Assembly: GCA_037043015.1 (NCBI GenBank)
Contig: CM073325.1
Location: 1,304,501 to 1,368,500 of the forward strand
Reading direction: 5' to 3'
DNA length: 64,000 bases
From: Bryum argenteum
Lineage: Eukaryota; Streptophyta; Bryopsida; Bryales; Bryaceae
The first letter of the stretch is position 1. Every line of letters starts with the position of its first letter. The notes under the pieces are model-generated. The model did not search any database. It had not been told where the DNA came from and was given only the letters and a program-made list of their open reading frames with translations. Shown in pieces: positions 45,920 through 58,523 of the stretch. A program made the position numbers and the translations under genes.

Positions 45920-48363
45920 TCAAGTTGCTCTCTTGTATATGTAGCTTGGGTAGTTGAGAGTGTAGAAGGGTGCTTGGACGAAATCGGGTGCCCATGGCTT
46001 GGGCTTCGCAGGCTCTTCTTTGGGCTTCTCTTCGGGTTTGGCCTCTTCCTTTTTGGCCTCCTCTTTCTTCTCTTCTGCTTTTCCTTCTTCCTTTTTCTCC
46101 TCAGCTTTCGGTTCTTCTTTCTTTTCTTCCTTCTTCTCCTCTGCCTTGCCTTCTTCTTTCTTCTCCTCTTTCTTTTCCTCCTTTGCCTCTTCTTTCTTCT
46201 CCTCCGCCTTCGCTTCCTGACAAATGGCATTCACGCTTCCGAATTAGTACATGTCACAATGTCCAGTGTGCTGGTTTTCAGTTCAAGTAAGAGGTAATCA
46301 CCGTGATTTTTAGTACAAGAATGATTCAGCCGTTCTTGGCAATCATATTAGTGCAAAATCTTGTCCACAGTTGATGTCTGTAGCTGACTGTTTCCATCTC
46401 TTGATATGGCTTTTGAGCTCAATAATCTACACAGGCTTTTGAACTAAGAACTTAGGCATAGAATGGCAAAGGGAGCACATGTACCTCTTTTTTTGGTTCT
46501 TCTTTCTTCTCTTCAGCTTTGGCCTCTTCCTTTTTCTCCTCAGTCTTTGGTTCTTCCTTCTTTTCTTCTTTCTTCTCCTCAGGCTTGGCTTCTTCTTTCT
46601 TTTCCTCTTTCTTTGGTTCTTCTTTCTTCTCTTCAGCCTTAGGCTCCTCCTTCTTCGGCTCTTCCTTCTTCGGCTCTTCTTTGGGTGGCTCTGGAGGTGG
46701 TGGTGGCGGAGGCGGCGGCGGTTTTGGAATCAAAGTTGCTATCTTACCTGTTTTGCGAACGCGCCGCAGCACATCAATACGATCCACATTTCCCTCCACC
46801 TTTGCTCGCTGTTCTTCAAAATCCACTGAGCAGGAGATGGCGCCTGCACATGTCATTAGCCTGCCATGATTAGGCTTCTGATCTCCATGAAGACAGAATT
46901 GTGCTTACCACATAACTCCCTATTTCAGTAGCAGATACACATTCAGCAGTCCGATGGAAGACTTAGCATCAAGTTAATTCAGGACTGAAACAGAGTTGCA
47001 AAATTTGGAGTTAGCAATGTAGATTTAAAATTTTTCAACCCCTTCAATCCGTACTCCCTCTTCTTCGGCTTGCCATGTCCAAGCATGCAAGTATAGAGAT
47101 TCTATACCAACCAAACGTTTGTACGCATGTCGGATTTTCTCCTTTTAGCAGACATCATACCCGGAATTTTCTTGAGCGTTTTTCTCACACTCCCAGCACA
47201 CCCTTCACAATGCATCACCACATTTAATTCCACCACCTGCACGCAATTGGCACGTTGTCAGTCGGTTCGAAGTATCCGTGCTGGTCGCAGAGCCGCGAAC
47301 AACAAGGATAACTAGCTGCTACCAAAAGTCGTCAATAGCCCACCGAACATCACATCCCGAAATCTTGCATGGCAAGAAAAATCTCTCTTCGGAATCGATT
47401 GTTTGAACCTCCGTTTCGACATTGCTTAGTTCCCCTCGAACGGATTACTCGAATGTCTAGATTTGATAATGATGGCGGAAACCGGAGAGGTTTTATTTTA
47501 TGCTCTTCCTTTTGTTTCTATCAAGACACGAGTTCAGAGGAAACAGATTGCCACATACAAAATATAATTGGAATTCACATTAAAGAAATTAGAAGAAATG
47601 TTCTAAGAAGCCCTCTGGGAAAAATGAATGATAAAACGGATGTATTTAGAAATACTACGCCTGCTCAAATTCAGTTAGAAGTATTAATACTCTAACAGAA
47701 TGAGCTGTTCATGTACAAACATCACATGAGGGTCCGGCCGGAGAGAGAACAAACAGCCTGAGGCGCAGGCATAAATTGTCCTTTATGATAAGGAAGAGCA
47801 CTAACGGAAACACTCAAGTGGTCCAAAATTGCCAAGAATCAGCGAACACTTAGTCCAACGACACGTTAGCCGCAGTCAAACCCGGCATGATCTCTCATGA
47901 AAAAGAAATAAAAAAGAAAAGAAAGTTTGACTCAGCTTTCCAGTGACGTAAACCCAGTACACATTGGAAAACGGGTCTGCCGGCCTGATGAGCATTCTCA
48001 GGACACTGCAATTGTGCATGTTCTTATCATCCACTCTCAGGTACAACACCAAGAACATCAAAGAAGCGCATCCTGTCATGTGAACCTTATGCATTACCTA
48101 CTTATTTTTGACGCGAAGGTAAATTCTTATCAAAGGAATTCAGCATCTCAAAGCATGATTTGCAACGAGCTTGGTGTGTTTATAATGCAATCATGTCGGT
48201 GGAAACCGAAGCCTAAATTTCTCACGATTGGAAGCTGCGCCCAGTTCGAAGCTCTGAAAGCTGAACTGAACCCGAAACACCCAAGGAATGGTGTGTGAGC
48301 AATAAACGAGAACTCAAGCCGAAATAGAAGATGGTTAACGGCTATGGCACGTACCTCAGTCAT
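45920..48363 (-). CDS. Heavy-metal-associated (HMA) domain protein with Lys/Glu-rich tail
   Basis: Likely a metal-binding or metal-chaperone-like plant HMA protein. Four exons from the start: 48355-48363 (only 9 nt, ATGACTGAG), 47161-47236, 46485-46843, 45920-46216 (741 nt, 246 aa). Residues 1-70 form the HMA fold: VVELNVVMHCEGCAGSV with the Cys-x-x-Cys metal site (Cys13, Cys16), then SVDFEEQRAKVEGNVD and VLRRVRKTGK. A proline stretch (PPPPPP) follows, then about 130 residues of Lys/Glu repeats across exons 3 and 4. The end is YPSYIYKRAT, not a CaaX box, so it is not the isoprenylated HIPP type. Intron 1 is 1.1 kb. The micro-exon is inferred from phase and the GAG|GTACGT donor. Opposite-strand Ser/Phe/Leu-rich frames are shadows. 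Confidence 0.9.
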
Positions 48364-51303
48364 TTCGGATGACAAATTCGATCTCTTCGTAGTCTCCGGG
48401 TTGAGGAAGAACCCCACTGCATGAACAACTTCGAGTATCTTCTCCAGCTGAATTGACCACAAGCCTCCAGCTAGTAGAAGCAGGATTCAGCACAAAAACT
48501 CATATGCTTTCCAAGAATCTGAACTCTATATGGAGCAAGAAATATAGTGAAACTAGTGCCTTTGACCAGGTCACCAGCTTGTAATGCATAAAGACATCGC
48601 CAGCGCTGAGGCCGATCACCAGCTAAATTACATTCATGAAATATTCAATATGAGATGCTATGACGTAGTTCGCGCAATAGTACAGCTATGAATTCAACTA
48701 TGGATGTCAATTGCCGATTCGCCAAATCTTCACACCTAAATGAATCGCTCCACCAAGAAAGACTCCTACAATTGAGTTGTATCAACCTAATCCGGAGTTG
48801 CAGTGATACCAAACTCACCGTCAGAGTTTATGATCTGACAAACTAGGAACTAGACGAAGTCTACCAATAGCGGTAGTTTATTGTTCTCAGAACATGTTTT
48901 TGATGAAAGTGAGAGGAGTGCGGAAGGCAAGATTATGTAGCAGAGGGATTCTTAAATTGAGTAACTATTGCTGAAAGAGCAACCACAATGCTTTCTCATC
49001 CTCATCTGATCGATACGGTCGCTTGGGATGCTTGGCAGAAAGCCAGGGAGCTGCTGCACGAAATCTGGAGAACTATTGCAGCACAACGAGGGAGGCGGCA
49101 ACCTCCTCGTGAATGTGGCGCCCATGATCATCTGAGTGCTCAGGTAGAGCAGACCGGCGTCGTGGGTGAGTGGGTGGGACTCAAGAGGACTTTTTAGAAT
49201 CAAGGTGGTTTGTGAAAATCAATCATACACATTTTCAAGTTGCGGGGACGTAGTACCAATCACAATGGCTGGTAAATCGCAGCCCCACCACCCTCAGTAC
49301 CGGGAGTACCTTGCCTGATCAGATAGATTTTAAGACATGCAACCAACCTAGAAGTATGGGAAAAGCGAACTTACCTGTGCAGACCAAGTCACATCTTCCT
49401 TTGCAAAATATTTTTGGAAAAGTCGAGTCTAGCGATCATGATCGGATCCGGGATGATAAGAGTTCTGAGGTATAGCACGATGTCATTGCCTGCAGAATGT
49501 CAACAACGTCAACCAACTAATATTATATAACATATCCAAATTCTATTGGTGGTCGCGCCCAAAAGAATAACGAGCAGCATTGCACCATTCCGATAATTCT
49601 TCTAGGTTTGACCGGTACTGAGAACTGATAGACAAAGGACCAGCAATTAAATCAACGAAAAGACTCAACGAAGAAGTAGGAACTCAACGAAGAAACTCAA
49701 CCACTCCCAACAAGAAAATATAGGCAAGTTTTAGTTAACAATTTTAAACAATCAGGCCACTTGTTAGTGATTAACTGCTAGCTAACTTCCAAGCACTAAA
49801 GCAGTACTGATTTACATCAATCTACTAGCACTAGCCGATGTAACAGTAAGTCAGATTGTGTAATTCCTCAATAAGCGGGTTCTTGAACTTCGAATTACTG
49901 TCCTTAAGCATTAAAGGATTAGTAGACTTTCACTAGAAAGCTTAGTCGTCGCTCACTAAAAAATCAAACAACCTCAAAATCCATATAATGACGGGATATT
50001 CCGGAAGGAAAGATGGTGGATCGGGAGTAGGGAACTATCGTCCATTGTGGCAAGAGTGAGCACTTGAAGCACAACTCTAGCGCTGAAAAAAGCAACCAAT
50101 CTCACTCCATCACTCCATGTCGTATTTGCACATGCAATATCGCCAGTGTAGCGGAATTATTTAACGGAATTAAGGTTCCAAACGACTTTATTGGAACAGG
50201 GTTGAAGGTTTGGTCTGAACCTCGATGGCGATGATCTAGATTGTGTCAACTGAGTATATGCCTGATTGAGTTCTTCAACACTATTCTAAAAGACAGAGGT
50301 GGTGATGTTCCCCATAACATCCCCATGTTCATCAGCAGAGTGTCATGTGCCACATAAAAGCTGTTTTGCCAGAGGTAGGCACTATCCTCAAACGCTAGTC
50401 CTACTCCATTCGAAGCTCATATAGTGTAGCTAACCTGCACCGAGAAGGATGTTCTGCCTCGACATTACACTTCCTCGGAATAAATTCTATTCTCAGACAA
50501 AGAGGATGATCGTACCTGCTATGCTTGAACCTCATCTACGTTCAAGCACCTCTATCCCATGGTCACTTACAAAGGTCGCTGGTGGACATGATAAAAACGC
50601 ATTCTTCGAGAGACTCGATGAGTGACCTGAAAAAACACGAGCACAGTCTCCGTTTCTCATAATCAAACTCAGGAAGCAATTTTGACTAAGCCAATCAGTG
50701 AAGCAAATCACTAAAAGATTAAACATATCAGTACAGATCAGTAACATATCAGTATTTAATATCGCCAGTACATTCATGAAGTTTGTATCCAAATTCTATA
50801 ATTAGTTTTATGTATATACATCGATACTATCAAGAGTACTGACATGAGAAGAAATAAATTCTTCGAGAATCTCATAGAAAGCCGAGGTCAGGACGATTCC
50901 TTGATTACACACATTTTCAATCGTGTCATGACATAAATGACAATAACATCAGTAGATAGAGTTAGCCACTCACACTTTATAAAAAATTGGTCGAAATCCA
51001 TACTTCTCTGAGATATTTGTGATTTTCTGGACACGAACGATATGAACATCTATCAAAAAAAAGGAGCCGTTGTTAAGACACTCTGCAACTCACAAAGATT
51101 CTCCTGTGCAAATGGCAGCAAGCAGTACAACATGTTAGAATCCACGGTTTCAGGGAGTAACGTTTTTGAATTTTACGTCATCATGATCATCTCAATAACA
51201 GCAGGTAGCGGAGAAATGCATCGACCACTGCCATCAATGTCGTTGTGATATTCGGTAAATTCACTCGTACTTAGAGATCTGCTGATAAATGACAGTATGT
51301 CGC

Positions 51304-51680
51304 TCAACGTCCTTCGAGGACGATGTCCCCTTTCCAGCAGGTGTCCACCATACATGCGAACTTCCTATTCTCGTGTATCGTGAACACAAAACGAGTCACC
51401 ATCGCGTTTAGCTTGTTCCGCCATTGAATTCTGCTTCCAAGCCGAAGATCTGGCAAATGATAAGTAATATCAGCGATCATAATCTCACGAGGAATTGAGC
51501 ACGACCGATTGACGATATGTGCGTTTGAGGACATCGAGTGAGCAATCGACCGCCCTGGATTCGGCGGGAACTCAAGCTGGCGCTCAAATTCAAAATTGGC
51601 ACGCAACTGATGGTGACTCAAGCGCCAGAAACCAAGCAGCGAAAGGACCAGCCATACAGAGTTTGAGACTAATTGGTGGA
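51304..51680 (-). pseudogene. Unrecognised open frame without a start codon
   Basis: About 125 open codons on the minus strand with a hydrophobic stretch near the beginning (VWLVLSLLGF), then a polar region (ERQLEFPPNPG, IQWRNKLNAMV). There is no ATG before the upstream stop and no identified partner exon. It could be an exon of a minus-strand gene, a gene fragment, or chance. Confidence 0.2.
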
Positions 51681-51740
51681 TCTATCTAGTGTATGTAACC
51701 TTGATTATCTAACTCAAGTTAAACACGGTAGACAGTAGGT

Positions 51741-51748
51741 TATATAAA
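51741..51748 (+). promoter_or_regulatory. Candidate TATA box for the subtilase
   Basis: TATATAAA about 440 bases upstream of the subtilase start codon. Confidence 0.3.
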
Positions 51749-52178
51749 ACCCATTAGGTAGCTAGATGGTGTCTTCTGAATACGGTAGAAGAGTGACTTC
51801 GGTAGTAACAACCACAACCGACATATTTTGGTAGTTGATCCTGTTGGTTTAAGTGCAACTACTGCATTCCAGCATGAAATTCAAGCTCGATAGAAACAAA
51901 AGCTTCGCAATAGAGATAATGCGTTATTTCTTCGGCAACTAATATGAATTTTACTCGTCCCAATCTGAAATCACAACGCTTGAGTTCCATTAGCTACGGC
52001 ATGATCCAGAATTTTGAGGATATTCTTGACCTTTACAGTGTTTCTTGATTGTTTCTTCAAACTGGTCATCTTTCCAACGGCTATGTCAGGGTTGTAAAAG
52101 CGCCTAACTCGAAGTAAGATATTGCTTTACGATTTCCGCATCATTCATAAGTTTTCTCACTGTTGAGTGATTTCAGAA

Positions 52179-55100
52179 ATGGTAATCGGAAGTGCGGGTG
52201 GGAGAATAATCTATGGTACCCTAATTTTTCTATTCGCAATTACGGACAATTTGAGGTCTTTGGCATCAGCAACGAGACGCAACGCGACAGAATTAGTTTA
52301 TGAAGTGCGTGAGAATAATGAGAGGATGTGTTTTCAGGATTGGTCTCAAATTGTGGCAACAGAACAGTGGCTGAAGTGGAGACAGACTTTGAGTAAAGCT
52401 GATGATCAGTTGATGGAGGCAGTGGAGCTTTTGAAGGAAAGAGAGCATCAAATTGCGAGAGAGAGGATTCAAACCTGGTTGACTCCAAGCGAGAAGTGGC
52501 ACTATGTGATTGGATACAGCAACGTGAAAGCTTTGCAAGTCGCAAGACGAATTACTCACGGGGCAAAAGTTCATCATTTTCCCAGCAGAAGTAATGGCTC
52601 TGGAGTGCACTATTTCTTAACATTCATCAGTGTGGCATCAGCGAAGATTCTACGGAAGCAATCCCTGTTCCGGGTCGTAGAGCCGCTACTACCTCATCTG
52701 AAAATCGAGGACCTAACGCTTGGAAAGTTGATCCGGGACCATGAAAATGGAAAGATAGCTCCACATGACGAGCCTGTCGCACTAAAGGCAATCTTGGCTG
52801 CCGGCGCATTGACCGTGCAGGACGTCAAGCTCCTCGCGCAACGTTGGCAGCTTGAGTTACAGGACTCGTTTTCATCGTCGCCAACCACGCTGCGCTACAT
52901 GGACACCGAAGGCCAAATGGGCATTCACAAAGACCAGGAAGAGAATTTCCTTGCCAAGTCTTCGCATTCCATGAAGGCGACGGAGATAAGAAAGTCGATC
53001 GAGTGCCAGGGAGAGGTGACTGCAATCGTTTGCTCTCCCATCGTCGAGAGCGCGTTACAACGCGCCGCCAATTTCATGGCTTTACATGCGGTGGTGCAAC
53101 TTGTAGAGCTGAATCCTCGTTACGAAGTATTCAACAAATGGGCAAAGTACGTGACACAGGTGACATTATCTCTGCTGACGTATATATGCATCTCGCAATA
53201 GTATGCTGAAGTGTTCCAAATTATCACGCTGTGTACGTGCATTGTGTTATTCCAGAGTGTATGTGGAAAGCATCTTCCACTATTCAAGAAGGGCTTGCTT
53301 GGCGAAGGGGAAGTGATTGCGTGTGCTGATACAGGGATCGACATGGATGTAAGATTTCCAAAGTGTAAAAGAAACCCTGACTTTTCAGCAGAAACTCACG
53401 AGTTTCTGCAGTAGCATTCAAGGAGTTGAATGGGAGATGAACTTTGGGATTGCAGCACTGCTTCTTTCGGGACAAGTATCAGCCGGTACCCTTCAACGCT
53501 GTCAATTTGCAAGCGCGTAAGGTAGTGCAATACGTGATAACAGAGGGAGACAAGACTGATGTTGAAGAGGGCCATGGCACGCATGTAGCAGGAAGCATTG
53601 CAGGTGATACCGAAGGAGGTTCTCATGAGTTCGCCGGCATGGCTCCAATGGCCAAAATTGGTGAGCTGCTAAATCTCACTTTCCTGAACCTTAAAAAGTT
53701 AGATGCCAGGACCACTGCACCCGATGCAGCACCACATTGAGTCATTCTCGTTCGTGGTTTGGCCGTTGTCATTTGTGATATAGTTGCTTCACCAATGTTT
53801 AGAATGCCCGATGATGCGAAGTTGAACATGCATGGCTGGCTGGTACAGCGTTCTACGACCTGGGGAGTAACTCATCAAACCTCAAAGCTCCAGCGCAGCT
53901 CGGCAAAGGGGTTTTTGAGCATGGACACTCGGCCGGAGCACGTATATTCTCCAATTCTTGGGGTGAGTGTTCGATATTAGTCCACTCCAGTAAGTCTCAC
54001 AAGATAGTCTCACATTTCTTCTTCTGTGAAATTCAACCTCCCTTAGCGCGACAAAATTACTCAGATAAGTCCTCCCTCCTCTGTGCATTGCCACCAGCAG
54101 AGCTGTGCGCATTTGTCTTGAACTGAAGAAGCAGGTGTTTGAGAACTTCTTAGGGTAGAAGAGACCTGGTTGAGTTTCTGTGCTCCTATGCGCTAAACAC
54201 TGCCTCGATCGACAGTAATCCTGGAACTGTACTCCGTCACCACATGTACAAATGTATGAGCTCATTCGTCTCAGATAGGCCAACTTAAGTTAGAGCGGCG
54301 GAAGCTAATGTGCAAATGCAGGAGCGGATACAACAGACGGTCGTGTATTAAGGCTAGGTTTTTAGAAGAGTTATGTCTTTCAACGTTATCAATGTTTCTC
54401 GTCGTTGGGTGTAAGAACAGGCGTACTGAGACAAGGATACGGCTCGAACTCTCATGAAGTGGATTCGTTTTCTTACTTGTAAGGTGAAGATGTCTCTCTT
54501 CATTTTCTTTTGACTTAAGTGCGATGGCAATGATTTTGTTTCGAATCGAAGCTCACATAAGGGCTGAAACGTTCGAGCCAATCCTGTTAAAAATCTTCAA
54601 TTTGGTCCAGATTGTCAACCCTAACTATGATCTGTCCCAGAGACATGCTCTTCTCTTACTAAAACCCATGACTGTGGTCGCAGGAATGAGAATGTACTGA
54701 TGATCTTCGCAGTTGGGAACCAGGGTGCACTTGGGAAGGGCACAGTAGCCAGTCCTGCTAGTTCCAAAAACTGCCTTGCGGTAAGCACATTCTTCGTATG
54801 AATTTGCAACATATTTGAGCGAATCATCTGACAGCGAAGTCATTGAGAAGTTGAAGAGATCTCCACGTTTTTTCTGGTACATTGTCGTATCAATTTCATG
54901 GATCACATCATGGAAAAAAGAGGATGATATAATGTGCTCTGTAACATTAGGTAGGCGCATCCTTCAATGCGGCTGCAAGCCTCGAGTCACAAAAAGAGGA
55001 TTATCCGAAAATCCTCATGAAGCCCTCCACAGTTGCTCCGTTTTCGAGTGCCGGGCCTACTTTGGACGGTCGTATCAAACCTGATATTTTGGCTCCGTAA

Positions 55101-56791
55101 CTTTCTCATCCCTTCAAAATTTCAATGATGAACAACTACATTTAAGAAATCAATCAATCAGATTGTCTTGCTGAAGCTCCAGTGATCATTCTTTGTATGT
55201 TGCAAAATTAATATTGTTCGAAATGGGAGGGCTCAGGGGCATGATCATTTGGTCGTCGGTACCAGACGTCGGACATGGTCCTCCAGAACAGAACTGCCAA
55301 ATCGGAGCAAAGCAGGTTTTGTAGCACTATCGTCGAAAATATTTAATCAAGTTCTGTCAATCGTCACGTTTCCTGCCATTGTATCTACAGCCTAACGAAA
55401 ATTTCTGCAGGGGACATCAAGCTCAACGCCAGTGGTAGCGGGTTTGGCGTCTTTGGCACGCCAGTACTTCCGCGAAGGATATTACCCATCAGGTGCACAC
55501 CACATTGCTGTCTTTTGAGTCAAAAATCTAATGAGCTGCATTTGAGTAACTCCAAAGAGAACAATGAATTGTCTAGGTAAGAAATGCACGGAGGACAGCT
55601 TCATTCCGTCGGGTGCACTGCTGAAAGCTGTGATGATTCACAGGTCTACCACTAAAATCAACAACGTCGTCAATATTACTCGGTCATACTTTCTCATAAC
55701 TTGGCTCTAAGACGAGACTGGAATTCTGAAGAAAGTTTGTTGGGTGTTCGTCCAGCGCTGTCCCAGAAGAAAGATATGTCAACTCTACAGGCACGAACGA
55801 CCTTCAACTTGCTCCGGACTACGTTCAAGGTGAACTGATCGCTTCAGCATCACCCCCATTACCCTCACAACAATTATGTCTAACTTTCCAGCAGATGATG
55901 GCAGGTTTTGGACTAGTGGTACTAGAGAAAGTTCTGGTGTTTAGGAAGCCCCGCTCAAAGCATCAGCCCTCCCGCCTTTTTGTTTTGTCAGGAAGGAAAG
56001 AGGGAGCAGTCTTGAAACACATGAGTTTTCAAACGCTCGCGCTAACAGTGACTTCCTCAGAAGAACCTCTTCGAACAACAATGGTAAACGACACTATACC
56101 TCCTCGAATCATACTAGCTTTTACAAATTCATTGATCTCGTTTATGAATCAGGTATGGATGGATCCTCCAGCTGCACCCAGCTCCCTGCATCCAATGGTC
56201 AATGATCTCAACTTAAAAGCACAGAGCCCTAACGGAGAAATTTTTCACCCCAATGGACTAAATGAAGAGGATCTTGTCAACAACGTGGAAGTCATCCATG
56301 GTGAGTCATGATGTTAAAATTACAATTTTCATTAGCCGGTTTTGTTGCAAATGGAGACATCTATCATATCAAACGTTGCATTTTTTAATCAAAAAGCTTC
56401 CTATATTTTCTGGAGCAGATAATTTCCAGCATACCTGAAAATGCTCAAGGGTTAATACTATACTTATACGCGATATTTGTGTTGAATAACTGGGTATGGT
56501 CTCCCTGTCGCAGTGGTGAAGCCGAAGAAGGGGCGGTGGAGGCTAAGAGTGGAGGCTACAAGGGTGCTTAATGGCAGACAACCATATGCACTCGTTGTAA
56601 CTGGCTCTTTCAAGTTGAAGGATCGCTCTGTGAACAAGACAGTGACAGATCTGAGAGGATTTGTTTACATTCCTTTCCATGACAATGTTACATCAGATGG
56701 GATTGCACACTGGAGATATAGTTGCGGTTTCTCTATTTTCTTAGGAGTGTGGTCTTTGGTAGTCTCTCTTTTGGAACATCAGTCGGTGTGA
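52179..56791 (+). CDS. Secreted subtilisin-like serine protease (S8, KP-43-like)
   Basis: Endopeptidase entering the secretory pathway. Exons: 52179-53159, 53256-53348, 53456-53660, 53849-53962, 54164-54245 (tentative), 54684-54780, 54951-55096, 55237-55315, 55411-55492, 55577-55643, 55756-55829, 55905-56083, 56153-56300, 56514-56791 (2625 nt, about 874 aa). Exon 1 encodes a signal sequence and a long prodomain. The full catalytic set is present: Asp in ACADTGID (about 352), His in EGHGTHVAGS (about 398), oxyanion Asn in AVGNQGALGKG (about 504), Ser in GTSSSTPVVAG (about 602). AFYDLG...SNSW, PSGALLKAVMIHS and the C-terminal VWMDPPAAP...HPMVNDL block suggest the KP-43 type rather than the usual plant subtilases. 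Exon 5 closes the frame but has a weak acceptor and turns the expected SNSWG into SNSWD. A hydrophobic stretch lies near the C-terminus. Confidence 0.88.
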
Positions 56792-58523
56792 GCACTTCAA
56801 CAGTTCATTCAGGCAGGTTGAGTATGGCACATTTTCAGTCATTTGCTCGATTGAATGCTCTCATTCTTGAAGGGACTTGGTGGTTGTAAACAACGGAATG
56901 GAACTGTTTAGTGACATCGTTGAAAATCACCTTTTTTGAGGTCATTTTAAGTATAGAAAGTGAAGAAGAGGAAGACCTTTGAATCTATTTGATGGTGGCG
57001 TGTTTGAATCTCTTTTGATGTTGGTGTGAATGTAGCGTTGGTTGGACCTGAGCTTAGGTGTATGGACTTGGATGTATGCCTGGAGACCATGAGATGTATG
57101 GTGGGTGTACTAACCCCTCATAGGGTGAACACTATGCAAGTTCGTACCTAGCCACTAGTGTTATAGAGAAAACAAACATGTTTTCCCCTAAAAGGGTCTT
57201 GAGATACCCATGCAACAAATTTCAAGAGGAACCTTAATTACTCCAGATATTATGATAAATTAGGGTTCTCAATTAGTTATTTGTAATTTTGGGAGTAAAG
57301 AAGCTCTTATCATATTCTAGAAAACTATTGGCTCTTATCTTTTATTGTCATGGAATCAAATTGTTTTGTAGGGTGATTACCCGGTGAAAGGGAGAACTAT
57401 CTTCTACTGTCATGTAGGGTGGTTACCCGGTGAAAGGGAGAACTATCTTCTACTGTCATGTAGGGTGGTTACCCGGTGAAACGTAATTTCTAAAGAAGAC
57501 TTACTTCTTTTCTATACAAGGAGAGGCTAAAATGATTCGGATTATTTCTCAACAAAGTTTCCATGTGAGGATGGCTATACTCAACAAGAAGAGGGAACAA
57601 AATTTTCCTTGTATCTATACCTTACATTACATAAGACAAACCGAAGAGGGGCTTTCCTTAAATCAATACCTAATGAACTCCACCCTCAAACTCCAAGTTA
57701 CCCTTCATCGTACATTCATCTTGGAGGATTTGCAAATAAATGGGGATACATAACAATTTTATTGTAGTTACAAACAACAATTACAAAACCTCACAGTTTT
57801 AACACCCCACCCACATAGACAATTAATCAAGATGTAGTATAAACTTCTCAAAACTCAAAAATTAAAATAAAAATTAAATACTAAATAGTTAAAAATTCAT
57901 TTAGAAGACTTCCAAATAACTCGATTGAGATAAACTTTGAAAAATTTCTATAGCGGTAGAAATCGGTGTAATGCCCACGTACCCCCCGTTCACCGTGCCG
58001 TTGGCGGCGCACCCCACGAAACACCGGTTCGATTTCACCGACGCTGAAGAACGCAGCCGACGTGGCCCGAGGAAGCGCAGGGTGAACCCCAGCCCCCCCA
58101 CCTCCGTTTCCGTTGAACGTTCACCCGCTATCGAGTAGTTGTTGCAACGTTCACCTGCTCACCGCCATAGCTCCCCCACGAACTTGCCCTCAATTCCCCA
58201 TTCATTTCTCTCACCTTCTTAACCCCCACTCCACCCCATTCTGTTTACCATCTCCAGCCCTTTCCATCGATCTATTATTTGCCACCTCTCGCAGCTTCCT
58301 GATCTCACTCCGCCTTGAATTCCGCGCCAGAAACAGCTCCCCCTCTCATTCAGCTGATCTCTAAGGAGGTAGAATCCGGTGCATTGCTGAAAATTCATGT
58401 GTGCCCATAGGAGATTACTTATTGACAACGTGCAGGCTTCGTATCAGCTCGTACTCTTGGAAGAATTCGGTGCTGAATTGGTGTTTGGAGTTTTTTGTGG
58501 CAGGTTCTCTTTAGAATCTTGCG
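56792..58523. other. Intergenic region with short repeats
   Basis: Subtilase 3' region, then an old fragment resembling the GATA-ended repeat (about 57095-57215: 'tagggtgaacactat', 'aaagggtcttgagataccca'), a 46-bp triple repeat (57369-57485), and a GC-rich block (57950-58110) likely at the promoter or leader of the next gene. The minus-strand open frame in that block (57901-58101) lacks an ATG and a family. Confidence 0.5.
57369..57485 (+). repeat. 46-bp tandem repeat, 2.5 copies
   Basis: The unit 'tagggtggttacccggtgaa' plus 'agggagaactatcttctact' plus 'gtcatg' repeats at an exact 46-bp period, with one difference (gattac / ggttac). Each unit contains the short palindrome GGTTACC. Confidence 0.85.

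Larger units (their letters stand above)
48364..52178. other. Shared 5' region of HMA gene and subtilase
   Basis: A 3.8-kb divergent intergenic region. A TATATAAA sequence at 51741 could serve the subtilase. Open frames at 48988-49197 (+, ATG) and 51304-51680 (-, no ATG) are unrecognised. Otherwise I see no repeat family members, unlike most other intergenic stretches here. Confidence 0.5.

Noticed and set aside
45794..46829. Plus-strand Ser/Phe/Leu-rich frames opposite the HMA gene
   Set aside because: They are the antisense of Glu/Lys codon repeats; the minus strand has a complete spliced HMA protein.
54625..54960. Minus-strand frames across the subtilase
   Set aside because: They overlap exons encoding the oxyanion-hole region on the plus strand and show no family motif.
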